A model generated the notes under the pieces. The model was not told the DNA's origin. It was given only the letters and a program-made list of their open reading frames with translations, and searched no databases. 32,264 nt of DNA from NCBI RefSeq assembly GCF_011170085.1, contig NZ_BLLI01000018.1:1-32264 (forward strand), read 5' to 3'. Position numbers and translations under genes: made by a program. The stretch's first letter is position 1, and the number at the start of each line of letters is the position of its first letter. Below, one piece after another: positions 19,816 through 27,801 of the stretch. This DNA is from Pseudolactococcus hodotermopsidis (GTDB lineage Bacteria; Bacillota; Bacilli; Lactobacillales; Streptococcaceae).

Positions 19816-20210
19816 AATCAGTTTTCGGATAATTGCGCGATTTCTTAGAAAATCGTGAGGAAAGTCCATGCTCGCGCGGACTGCGATGTCCGCAGTGTTT
19901 GTGCTAGGCGAAACCATAAGCCTAGGTAGGTGTGTCAGACCTAACGGCTGAATTTTAGCTAAGTTTTCTTTGGAAGATAAGCGAAAAATTCTGTAAAAGT
20001 GCCATAGAGACGAGTTGCTTTGGAAACAGAGCAAGTGGAACGTGGTAAACCCCTCAAGCGAGCAACCCAAACTTATGGTAGGGGCACTTGTCACGCGGAA
20101 TGTTTAAGAACGCACGACGAGGCTGGTTTTAACTAATCAGCAGACAGATGATTATCAACGGTTGGTTGAAATACCAACTGGAACAAAACATGGCTTATAG
20201 AAAACTGGAT
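19816..20210 (+). ncRNA. rnpB: RNase P RNA, class B
   Basis: The RNA catalyst that removes tRNA 5' leaders. Conserved blocks are GAGGAAAGTCCATGCTC (19856-19872), GTGGAACGTGGTAAACCCC (20036-20054), GGTAGGGG (20077-20084) and GGAACAAAACATGGCTTA (20180-20197). CAGTTTTC at the 5' end pairs with GAAAACTG at the 3' end as helix P1. Ends are judged from that pairing and may be off by a few bases. Confidence 0.95.
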
Positions 20211-20217
20211 GACAGGG

Positions 20218-20244
20218 GCTGGAGCGTAAAGCTCCAGCTTTTTT
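20218..20244 (+). terminator. rnpB terminator
   Basis: GCTGGAGC and GCTCCAGC pair perfectly around GTAAA and are followed by six T. Confidence 0.95.
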
Positions 20245-20269
20245 GCTAAACTAGATAGAAAAGAATAAG

Positions 20270-21430
20270 ATGAAAAGTAATTTTAATTTGGTAGCGACAG
20301 CGGCTGCGGGACTTGAAAGTTTGACGGCGCGTGAATTGCGCGATTTAGGTATTGAAACGAAACTTGATGATCGGTCACGTGTCTTATTTTCGGGGACAAA
20401 AGAAACGATTGCGACAGCTAATCTTTGGTTGCGGACGGCTGACCGTGTCAAAATCATTGTTGGCGAATTTCCTGCTAAAACTTTTGATGACTTGTTTGAA
20501 GGTGTTTATGCTTTGGAATGGGAAGAATTGTTGCCATTTGGTGCGAAATTTCCGATTGCTAAGGCGAAAGCTATCAAATCTGACTTGCACAATGAGCCAA
20601 GTATTCAAGCGATTACCAAAAAAGCGATTGCTAAAAAATTACAGGTTCATTATCATCGTCCTGAAAATGTACCGATTCCTGAAACAGGTGCTTTGTTTTC
20701 GATTGAGGTAGCGCTTTATAAGGATGTGGCGACGATTATGATTGATACGACTGGCGACTCGCTTTTTAAGCGTGGTTATCGTGTTGACAAGGGTGGTGCG
20801 CCAATCAAGGAAAATATGGCGGCGGCAATTATCATGCTGACCAATTGGCGAGCGAATATGACACGTCCCTTTGTTGATCCGACTTGCGGTTCTGGAACAT
20901 TTTGTATTGAGGCGGCGCTAATTGGCATGAATATTGCGCCTGGTTTTAATCGTGACTTTGCTTTTGAGGCTTGGCCTTGGTTTGAAGATGACATTTTTCA
21001 AAAAGTTCGTGATGAGGCTGAAAAGGTGGCAAATTATGATGCTGAACTTGATATTTGGGGCTTTGATATTGACGGTCGGATGATTCAGATTGCTCAGGAA
21101 AATGCGTTAGAAATTGGTCTTGACGGCATTGTCAACTTTAAACAAATGAGATTGCAAGACTTTCGTTCTGATAAATTGGACGGTGTTTTGGTGTCTAATC
21201 CACCTTATGGCGAACGTTTGGGCGATGAGACGGCTGCTTATCAGCTTTATAAGGAAATGGGCGAGACTTTTAAGCCACTTGAAACTTGGAGTAAATATAT
21301 TATTACAAGTGACTTGATGTTTGAAGAACATTATGGGGCAAAGGCGACTAAGAAACGAAAGTTATATAATGGTCGCTTGCGCACAGATTTATATCAATAT
21401 TTTGGTAAGAGAGTAAAAGAACGTGGATAA
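20270..21430 (+). CDS. 23S rRNA guanine-N2 methyltransferase, RlmL/YpsC-like (THUMP domain)
   Basis: Probably methylates a guanine of 23S rRNA with S-adenosylmethionine. The 386 residues start with a THUMP RNA-binding domain. The methylase domain has motif I DPTCGSGTF (203-211) and motif IV NPPYGE (N310-Y313). The order gpsB-rnpB-this gene-mapZ is conserved in streptococci. The exact target base cannot be read from the sequence. The start ATG has only a weak ribosome binding site (AAAAGAATAAG). Confidence 0.88.
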   Translation: MKSNFNLVATAAAGLESLTARELRDLGIETKLDDRSRVLFSGTKETIATANLWLRTADRVKIIVGEFPAKTFDDLFEGVYALEWEELLPFGAKFPIAKAKAIKSDLHNEPSIQAITKKAIAKKLQVHYHRPENVPIPETGALFSIEVALYKDVATIMIDTTGDSLFKRGYRVDKGGAPIKENMAAAIIMLTNWRANMTRPFVDPTCGSGTFCIEAALIGMNIAPGFNRDFAFEAWPWFEDDIFQKVRDEAEKVANYDAELDIWGFDIDGRMIQIAQENALEIGLDGIVNFKQMRLQDFRSDKLDGVLVSNPPYGERLGDETAAYQLYKEMGETFKPLETWSKYIITSDLMFEEHYGAKATKKRKLYNGRLRTDLYQYFGKRVKERG

Positions 21431-22982
21431 TAAAAACGAAAAAATAACAGATAATGAAAAAGTAGACTATGACAGCAAAGTGCCATATAAAGAGAAAACT
21501 TTAGATTTAAAAGATGTCGAAAAAATGACAGTGGCGGAAATTTCTACCAAATCTAATCATATTTCTGAGGAAAATTTGGTAATGGAAAGCTCACTTGATA
21601 AATATATTCGTCAGCATCGTTCTGATATTGAATCAGCGAAAAAGGCGCGTGAGCTAAAAGCAGCTGTGACAAATAAGGAGTTGGATAAGTTAGTTAGAAC
21701 GGCGCGAGATGAAGTTGTGTCGCCATCGGAAGAAGTGTCTGAATCTGAGGATAAGATTAAAGATGATGCTAACTCTGAGAGTCAATCAGAACTTAATAAC
21801 GAGTTGATTTCTGAAACTGTTGTTGCTGACAAAGAGGAAACCTCGGAAGTTGAACTAGAATCTGATTTCCCTGAACTTCAAGGGGCATTTGACAAGGTAG
21901 TTGTTGTGCCAGATGATGTGTCTCTTGATACGACTGAAGAAACGCTCACTTCTGAGGAAGTTTCAGTTGCTAGTGATACTAAGTCAGAACCTGAGTCGAC
22001 TTGGCAAATTTTAACAGAAGATGATGGATTAACGCGTTCTGAAAAAGTTAGTGATGTCGTTAATAAGTATAAAAAGCCTGTTGTTATTACGATTTGTGGT
22101 TTGTTATTATTAGTTGTGGGTGGTTTGGTTTGGCATAATGATAATCAGACCAATCAAAAGCAGACAGTCCAAACTTCAAAATCTCAGGCTAAACAATCTG
22201 AGGAAGCTGAAAAAACAGCTGCTTTTAATAAAGTCTATGCGTCATTTTTCATAGATGATAAAGAAACAAAACTAAAAAATAGTGAATTTTCTGACTATAA
22301 GACGAAATTAACGGCAGCATTGGCTAAAGTTAATGGTCAATCCAATGAAAAAACGCTTGAGGCAAAAGTTGAGGAGCTGAAAGCCCAAATCGTTGCGGTG
22401 CAAAAAATGAACGCTGACTTTGATAAAGCGGTCATTGTTGACGGTGCTTTGGATAAGACGGCGAAAGTGAAAGAGGGCGTAACGCTGAGTTTTACGGCAA
22501 CTGAAAACACGGCGCTAAATAACTTGCTCAAAGAGGCAGTTGCACTTGGTAAAACGCAGCAAAATACTGTTAAATCATCAGCAGAGTTAGCTAAAGAAGC
22601 TGAGCAAGTAGCGGTTGTTGAACCGTCAGTAGCTGCTTCAACGACAGCGCAAAATTCTGAACAGACTTCATCTCAAAGTGCACCGCAAAATTCAGGACCA
22701 GTCAATGCCTCAAATTCACGTGTACCAGTTGATGCAAACGCGAATCTGAGCGATCCTGCTTACACTTGGGCGCCTGGTATCATGGAGTTAGTGCTTAACA
22801 AATGTCGTGAGCGCGGTTATATCACGGGCGATAACTACATTCTTCAGCCAGCTAGTATCCAAAATGGCAATGGTTACTACAATCTTTACCGCCCAGACGG
22901 TACTTATCTGGTGTCAATTAACTGTAAAACAGGTTATTTTGTCGGCAATGGTGCTGGTCATGCTGATGCCTTGGATTATTAA
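21423..22982 (+). CDS. mapZ: Mid-cell-anchored protein Z (MapZ)
   Basis: Marks the division site and positions the FtsZ ring in streptococci and relatives. The 519 residues start with GTG and overlap the previous gene by 8 bp. The cytosolic part (1-218) is very acidic. One membrane segment, VITICGLLLLVVGGLVW, spans about residues 221-237. The outer part has a coiled, Ala/Lys-rich stalk, a Ser/Gln/Asn-rich linker, and a C-terminal domain beginning near DPAYTWAPGIMELV, which matches the MapZ extracellular domain proposed to bind peptidoglycan. The gene neighbourhood supports the call. Confidence 0.85.
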   Translation: MDNKNEKITDNEKVDYDSKVPYKEKTLDLKDVEKMTVAEISTKSNHISEENLVMESSLDKYIRQHRSDIESAKKARELKAAVTNKELDKLVRTARDEVVSPSEEVSESEDKIKDDANSESQSELNNELISETVVADKEETSEVELESDFPELQGAFDKVVVVPDDVSLDTTEETLTSEEVSVASDTKSEPESTWQILTEDDGLTRSEKVSDVVNKYKKPVVITICGLLLLVVGGLVWHNDNQTNQKQTVQTSKSQAKQSEEAEKTAAFNKVYASFFIDDKETKLKNSEFSDYKTKLTAALAKVNGQSNEKTLEAKVEELKAQIVAVQKMNADFDKAVIVDGALDKTAKVKEGVTLSFTATENTALNNLLKEAVALGKTQQNTVKSSAELAKEAEQVAVVEPSVAASTTAQNSEQTSSQSAPQNSGPVNASNSRVPVDANANLSDPAYTWAPGIMELVLNKCRERGYITGDNYILQPASIQNGNGYYNLYRPDGTYLVSINCKTGYFVGNGAGHADALDY

Positions 22983-22999
22983 GGACATCTCTAAAAACC
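22983..22999 (+). repeat. Solo MITE terminal-repeat remnant next to mapZ
   Basis: GGACATCTCTAAAAACC differs from the MITE end GGGCATCTCTAAAAACT at two positions and is also preceded by TTAA (which contains the mapZ stop). No partner end is seen nearby. It overlaps the PurBox by six bases. Confidence 0.45.
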
Positions 23000-23006
23000 G
23001 AACATT
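22994..23006 (+). promoter_or_regulatory. PurBox (PurR activator site) of purC
   Basis: AAAACCGAACATT fits the PurBox consensus AWWWCCGAACWWT exactly. Its central G (23000) lies 76 nt before the start site predicted from TAAGAT at 23064-23069, the known position for activation by PurR in Lactococcus. Confidence 0.75.
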
Positions 23007-23012
23007 TAACTT

Positions 23013-23040
23013 AAAAACTGCCTAAATTGGGCAGTTTTTT
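23013..23040 (+). terminator. mapZ terminator
   Basis: AAAAACTGCC and GGCAGTTTTT pair and are followed by T. It lies between the PurBox and the purC -10 region. Confidence 0.85.
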
Positions 23041-23063
23041 CATGTTTTCATGAAAATTTGCGA

Positions 23064-23069
23064 TAAGAT
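23064..23069 (+). promoter_or_regulatory. purC -10 element
   Basis: TAAGAT without a recognisable -35, as expected for a promoter that depends on PurR activation from the PurBox. Confidence 0.45.
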
Positions 23070-23100
23070 AGAGTTAATCAAAATAAATAGGAGAAAAATC

Positions 23101-23823
23101 TTGACTAAAAAACGAACATTGCTCTACGAGGGTAAGGCGAAAAACCTTTACAATACTGATGATGAGACGATTGTCTTGGCAGAATATAAAGATCAAGCAA
23201 CGGCACTAAATGGTAAGAAAAAAGATGTGGTTGTGGGCAAAGGTGCGTTGAATAATCAGATTACCAGTTTGATTTTCCGAGAGCTCAATCGGCGTGGGGT
23301 TCAGACGCATTTCATCAAACAGGTTTCTGAAACTGAACAGTTGAATACGAAAGTTGACATTATTCCTTTGGAAGTGGTTGTTCGGAATTATACAGCGGGG
23401 TCATTTTCAAAACGTTTTGGTATTGAAGAAGGTATGAAATTGTCAACGCCGATTGTTGAATTTTACTATAAAAATGATGCCTTGGATGATCCCTTTATCA
23501 ATGATGCCCATGTCAAGTTTTTAGAAATTGCGACGGATGAGGAGATTGATTTTCTCAAAAAATCGGCGCTTGAAATTGATACTCTTTTGACGGCTATTTT
23601 CGGGCAGATTGATCTGAAATTAATCGACTTCAAGTTAGAATTTGGTCGTTTGCCTGATGGCACCATTATCCTTGCTGATGAAGTCTCGCCTGATACGTCG
23701 CGCCTTTGGGATGCGGCTAATAATCATGTGGATAAGGATGTTTATCGGCGTGATTTGGGCGATTTGATTCCAGTTTATGAAAAAGTGTTGCGTGGTTTGC
23801 AAAATGAATTTGAGGGAGAATAA
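23101..23823 (+). CDS. purC: Phosphoribosylaminoimidazole-succinocarboxamide (SAICAR) synthase
   Basis: Joins CAIR and aspartate with ATP in purine synthesis. The start is TTG 23101 after TAGGAGA, giving 240 residues; an ATG at 23050 would add 17 residues that match nothing in the family and overlap the promoter. Seen are YEGKAKNLY near the start, [13 protein letters not shown]-like sequence ([14 protein letters not shown]) and [14 protein letters not shown] near the end. purL follows after 4 bp. Confidence 0.96.
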   Translation: MTKKRTLLYEGKAKNLYNTDDETIVLAEYKDQATALNGKKKDVVVGKGALNNQITSLIFRELNRRGVQTHFIKQVSETEQLNTKVDIIPLEVVVRNYTAGSFSKRFGIEEGMKLSTPIVEFYYKNDALDDPFINDAHVKFLEIATDEEIDFLKKSALEIDTLLTAIFGQIDLKLIDFKLEFGRLPDGTIILADEVSPDTSRLWDAANNHVDKDVYRRDLGDLIPVYEKVLRGLQNEFEGE

Positions 23824-23827
23824 TCTC

Positions 23828-26800
23828 GTGAAAAAACGTATTTTTGTCGCTAAAAAACCTGAATTTAAGGTCAAAAATCAATCGCTTTTGTCTGAGTTGC
23901 AACATAATCTGCAACTTGAAACCTTGACTTCTGTCAATATTGTTCAAGTTTATGATGTGTTTAATGTACCAGTTGATATTTTATCTGCTGCTGAAAAGTC
24001 TGTTTTTTCTGAAAAAGTGACGGATAATCTTTTGTCTGATGAAATGGTAAAATCAGCGCTAAAACAAGCAAAATGCTTTGCGATTGAGGCGCTACCTGGT
24101 CAATTTGATCAACGGGCAACTTCGGCAGAGGAGGCTTTATGCTTACTCGGTGCAAGTCATGAGGCAGTTGTCAGAACAGCGCAACTTTATTTGCTCAATG
24201 CTGATTTGTCAGATGAAGAATTGACCAAAATCAAGAATTATCAGCTCAATCCTGTTGATTCGCGTTTCAAAGCGATTGAAACGCCGATTTCTGATGAGGA
24301 AGAATTGGCTGAGGCAGGAGAGATTCCGATTCTTTCTGGTTTTATCACGCGCACAGCTGCTGAAATTGCTGACTTGCACGCTGATTATTCGCTGGCTATG
24401 GAAGTGGCTGATTTGCTATGGATTCAAGATTATTTCAAAAAAGTGGGGCGTGATCCGTCTGAAACGGAGCTAAAAGTACTTGACACTTATTGGAGTGATC
24501 ACACGCGTCACACGACTTTTGAGACTGAGTTACGTCATATTGACTTTTCGCAATCTAAATTTCAAAAACAGTTACAGGCAACATTTGACAAATATGTGGC
24601 GATGCGCAAAGATGTCAAACGTTGTGAGAAACCGACGACCCTCATGGAATTAGCGACCATTTTCGGACGTTATGAACGCAAAAATGGGCGGCTGGACGAT
24701 ATGGAAGTATCTGACGAAATCAATGCGTGTAGCGTGGAGATTGAGGTGGACGTGAACGGTGTCAAAGAGCCGTGGCTCCTCATGTTCAAGAATGAAACGC
24801 ACAATCATCCGACGGAGATTGAGCCTTTTGGTGGTGCGTCGACTTGTATTGGTGGTGCGATTCGCGATCCGCTTTCTGGTCGTGCCTATGTCTACCAAGC
24901 TATGCGTATCACGGGTGCAGGCGATATTACAGCGCCGATTTCAGAAACTCGTGCGGGCAAACTGCCACAACAAGTCATTTCCAAAGGTGCAGCGCATGGT
25001 TATAGCTCTTATGGCAATCAAATCGGACTTGCAACGACCTATGTCAAGGAATATTTCCACCCAGGATTTGTTGCTAAGCGCTTGGAAACAGGTGCTGTCG
25101 TTGGTGCTGCGCCAAAGGAAAATGTTTTGCGTTTGAAACCACAAGCTGGCGATGCGATTATTCTTCTCGGTGGTAAGACGGGGCGTGACGGTGTCGGTGG
25201 TGCGACTGGTTCGTCCAAGGTACAAACTAAGGAAACGGTTTCAACAGCGGGCGCTGAAGTTCAAAAAGGCAATGCGATTGAGGAACGTAAGATTCAACGT
25301 CTTTTCCGAGATCCGAAAGTTACCCAACTCATCAAAAAGTCCAATGACTTTGGTGCAGGCGGTGTCTGTGTCGCCATTGGCGAACTTGCGGACGGCTTAC
25401 GCATTGACCTTGACAAAATTCCGCTTAAATATCACGGCTTGTCTGGCACGGAAATTGCCATTTCTGAGTCGCAAGAACGAATGTCTGTCGTTGTTGATAA
25501 GGGCGATGTTGCCCAATTTATCGCAGCTTGTGCTAAGGAAAATATTCTTGCCGTTCAAGTGGCAGAAGTGACTGAAAAAGCTAATTTGACGATGATTTGG
25601 AAAGGTCAGACGATTGTCGATATTGCACGTGAATTTTTGGATACTAATGGGGTGCGTGTCGTTGTTGATGCGACAGTTGTTGATTCTGAAAATGCTAGAC
25701 CATTTGACAAAACATCAACATTAAACACCTTATCAGATGATTTAAACGCTCTCTTATCAGAACTCAACTTTGCCTCACAAAAAGGGATACAGACGATATT
25801 TGACAGCTCAATCGGGCGCTCAACGGTCAACTCGCCAATCGGTGGTCGTTACCAGCTGACACCAACGGAAAGCTCTGTCCAAAAATTGCCCGTCTTACAT
25901 GGTGTGACCAATACAGTCTCGCTCTTAGCGCACGGCTACAACCCCGAAATCGCAGCATGGTCGCCTTATCATGGCGCAGCTTATGCGGTTATCGAGGCGA
26001 CGGCGCGCTTGGTTGCGACAGGCTCAAACTGGAAGAAAGCACGTTTTTCTTACCAAGAATACTTTGAGCGCATGGACAAACAGCCTGAGCGTTTTGGCAA
26101 ACCTTTGGCGGCATTGCTCGGCTCAATTGAGGCGCAAGAACAGCTTGGTTTGCCATCAATCGGCGGTAAAGATTCCATGTCTGGCACTTTTGAGGAGATT
26201 ACCGTACCGCCAACGCTGATTGCTTTTGGCGTGACAACCTCAACCACTGACCGCGTGCTATCGCCCGAGTTCAAGACGGTTGGCGATAATCTCTACTATA
26301 TCCCTGGTGTGCCTTTGACTGATAACATTGACTGGGACATCGTCAAAGCTAACTTTAAGCTGGTCGCTGATTTACAGGCACATCACAAGATTACAGCGGC
26401 GATTTCGACCAAGGCGGGTGGCTTTGGCGAGGCGCTCGCCCTCATGACTTTCGGCAACCACATCGGCGCTGACATCAATCTGACGGACGTCAGCGACTTC
26501 ATCAAGGCGCAGTTCGCAGGCTTTATCCTTGCGACCCCAGACGAGATTGACGGTTTAGCTAAGATTGGCCAAACGACTGCTGATTTTAGTCTTTTGGTTA
26601 ATGGTGTCAGAATTTCAGGCGACGAACTTTTGTCTCATTACGAAAGACCACTAGAATCTGTTTATCCGACCCTGTTTGAACAATCTGACGACTTAGCAAA
26701 AGTTGAGACAGTTGACACCTCTCATCTCACAATCAAAGCGAAAACAAAAGTCGAGACACCATTAGTCTATATCCCAGTTTTCCCAGGTACCAACTGTGAA

Positions 26801-27544
26801 TACGATACAGCAAAAGCCTTTGAGGCAGCGGGTGCGAAAGCCAAAATCGTCCCATTCCGCACGCTTGATATTTCAGGTTCAATCAAAGAAATGGTTGCAA
26901 ATATCGAAATCGCCAACCTCCTCATGTTTGCGGGGGGGTTCTCGGCAGCTGATGAACCCGACGGTTCAGCGAAATTTATCGTCAATATTCTTCTAAACGA
27001 GCAAGTCAAATCAGCGATTGATGCTTTTATTGCGCGTGGAGGCTTGATTCTCGGTATCTGTAATGGTTTTCAAGCCTTGGTCAAATCGGGTCTCTTGCCT
27101 TATGGCAAGTTTGACACATTGACCGAAAAATCGCCAACACTTTTCTACAATGATGCCAATCAGCACGTTGCGAAAATGGTTGAGACGAGAATTACCAACA
27201 CCAACTCACCATGGCTAAGTGGTGTTTCTGTCGGCGATAGTCACACGATTCCAGTTTCTCACGGCGAGGGCAAATTTGTCGTGACGGCAGAAGAACTCGC
27301 TGAGCTGAGCGAAAATGGTCAAATTATCACGCAATACGTTGACTTTGACGGCAAACCAACTATGGACTCTTTCTACAATCCAAACGGTTCAGTTGCAGCG
27401 ATTGAGGGCATTATCAGCAAAAACGGTCAGATTCTCGGCAAAATGGGGCATTCTGAACGTTACGAAACAGGTCTCTTTAAAAATATCCCAGGCAATAAAG
27501 AACAGTTGCTTTTTGAGAGCGCTGTGGCTTATTTTAGGGGTTAA
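23828..27544 (+). CDS. purL: Phosphoribosylformylglycinamidine synthase, fused synthase-glutaminase form
   Basis: Converts FGAR to FGAM with glutamine and ATP. I start at GTG 23828 after GAGGGAGAA, giving MKKRIFVAKK and 1238 residues. The synthase half contains the KNETHNHPTE nucleotide site near residue 319. The C-terminal class I glutaminase has C1078 in GICNGFQ and the His/Glu pair in SHGEGKF. Fusion of both parts in one chain is the streptococcal/enterobacterial arrangement, whereas L. lactis, as I recall, has purS, purQ and purL. A terminator follows and the rest of the pur genes are not in this window. Confidence 0.95.
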   Translation: MKKRIFVAKKPEFKVKNQSLLSELQHNLQLETLTSVNIVQVYDVFNVPVDILSAAEKSVFSEKVTDNLLSDEMVKSALKQAKCFAIEALPGQFDQRATSAEEALCLLGASHEAVVRTAQLYLLNADLSDEELTKIKNYQLNPVDSRFKAIETPISDEEELAEAGEIPILSGFITRTAAEIADLHADYSLAMEVADLLWIQDYFKKVGRDPSETELKVLDTYWSDHTRHTTFETELRHIDFSQSKFQKQLQATFDKYVAMRKDVKRCEKPTTLMELATIFGRYERKNGRLDDMEVSDEINACSVEIEVDVNGVKEPWLLMFKNETHNHPTEIEPFGGASTCIGGAIRDPLSGRAYVYQAMRITGAGDITAPISETRAGKLPQQVISKGAAHGYSSYGNQIGLATTYVKEYFHPGFVAKRLETGAVVGAAPKENVLRLKPQAGDAIILLGGKTGRDGVGGATGSSKVQTKETVSTAGAEVQKGNAIEERKIQRLFRDPKVTQLIKKSNDFGAGGVCVAIGELADGLRIDLDKIPLKYHGLSGTEIAISESQERMSVVVDKGDVAQFIAACAKENILAVQVAEVTEKANLTMIWKGQTIVDIAREFLDTNGVRVVVDATVVDSENARPFDKTSTLNTLSDDLNALLSELNFASQKGIQTIFDSSIGRSTVNSPIGGRYQLTPTESSVQKLPVLHGVTNTVSLLAHGYNPEIAAWSPYHGAAYAVIEATARLVATGSNWKKARFSYQEYFERMDKQPERFGKPLAALLGSIEAQEQLGLPSIGGKDSMSGTFEEITVPPTLIAFGVTTSTTDRVLSPEFKTVGDNLYYIPGVPLTDNIDWDIVKANFKLVADLQAHHKITAAISTKAGGFGEALALMTFGNHIGADINLTDVSDFIKAQFAGFILATPDEIDGLAKIGQTTADFSLLVNGVRISGDELLSHYERPLESVYPTLFEQSDDLAKVETVDTSHLTIKAKTKVETPLVYIPVFPGTNCEYDTAKAFEAAGAKAKIVPFRTLDISGSIKEMVANIEIANLLMFAGGFSAADEPDGSAKFIVNILLNEQVKSAIDAFIARGGLILGICNGFQALVKSGLLPYGKFDTLTEKSPTLFYNDANQHVAKMVETRITNTNSPWLSGVSVGDSHTIPVSHGEGKFVVTAEELAELSENGQIITQYVDFDGKPTMDSFYNPNGSVAAIEGIISKNGQILGKMGHSERYETGLFKNIPGNKEQLLFESAVAYFRG

Positions 27545-27566
27545 TAGAGTAGTTTGCGTTAGAAGA

Positions 27567-27594
27567 AGTGATGAGGGAACTTGTCGCTTTTTTT
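27567..27594 (+). terminator. purL terminator
   Basis: AGTGATGAG pairs with CTTGTCGCT (three G-T pairs) around a GGAA tetraloop, followed by a run of T. Confidence 0.8.
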
Positions 27595-27601
27595 GTAAAT
27601 T

Positions 27602-27633
27602 TTGATGTGTGCTAACTTAAAAAATGATATAAT
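27602..27633 (+). promoter_or_regulatory. Promoter of the methyltransferase operon
   Basis: TGATATAAT at 27625-27633 is a perfect extended -10. TTGATG (27602-27607) lies 20 bp upstream, a little far for a -35. Confidence 0.55.
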
Positions 27634-27666
27634 TGAGGTAGCAAATACTTGACATGGAGAAATAAA

Positions 27667-27801
27667 ATGGTAGAATTATTTAGCCAACAGCCAACAGCCA
27701 ACAGAACGTTAGAAATAGCTCTTTTTGCAATACTTTTTTTAAACGTTCACAGCATTTTTGTGAGCGTTTTTCATATGTTTTTGGGGGTGTCTAATGGTTA
27801 G
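27667..27801 (+). CDS. Small hydrophobic leader ORF (44 aa) before the methyltransferase
   Basis: ATG 27667 follows a good ribosome binding site (GGAGA, 6 nt upstream). The peptide starts MVELFSQQPTANRTLEIALF and is mostly hydrophobic after residue 15. Near its start the DNA has three direct AGCCAAC heptamers (27684-27704). It ends eight bases into the methyltransferase gene, in another frame. A terminator hairpin lies inside it. It may be a regulatory leader peptide or translational coupler; it could also be a chance frame. Confidence 0.4.
   Translation: MVELFSQQPTANRTLEIALFAILFLNVHSIFVSVFHMFLGVSNG
27740..27771 (+). terminator. Hairpin terminator/attenuator in the leader of the methyltransferase operon
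   Basis: AAACGTTCAC and GTGAGCGTTT pair with one G-T pair around AGCATTTTT, and T residues follow. It lies after the operon promoter and before the methyltransferase start, so it would limit transcription of all three genes. Confidence 0.7.

Noticed and set aside
23050-23100. Longer N-terminus for PurC from ATG 23050
   Set aside because: It would start before the predicted transcription start and lacks a ribosome binding site; TTG 23101 has TAGGAGA.
23777-23827. Longer N-terminus for PurL overlapping purC
   Set aside because: Seventeen cysteine-rich residues without family match; GTG 23828 has GAGGGAGAA and gives the expected KKRIFV start.
27667-27793. Phase-variable fusion of the leader ORF to the methylase by loss of one heptamer
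   Set aside because: Loss of one heptamer would set the frames equal, but TGA at 27761-27763 stops that frame before the methylase start.
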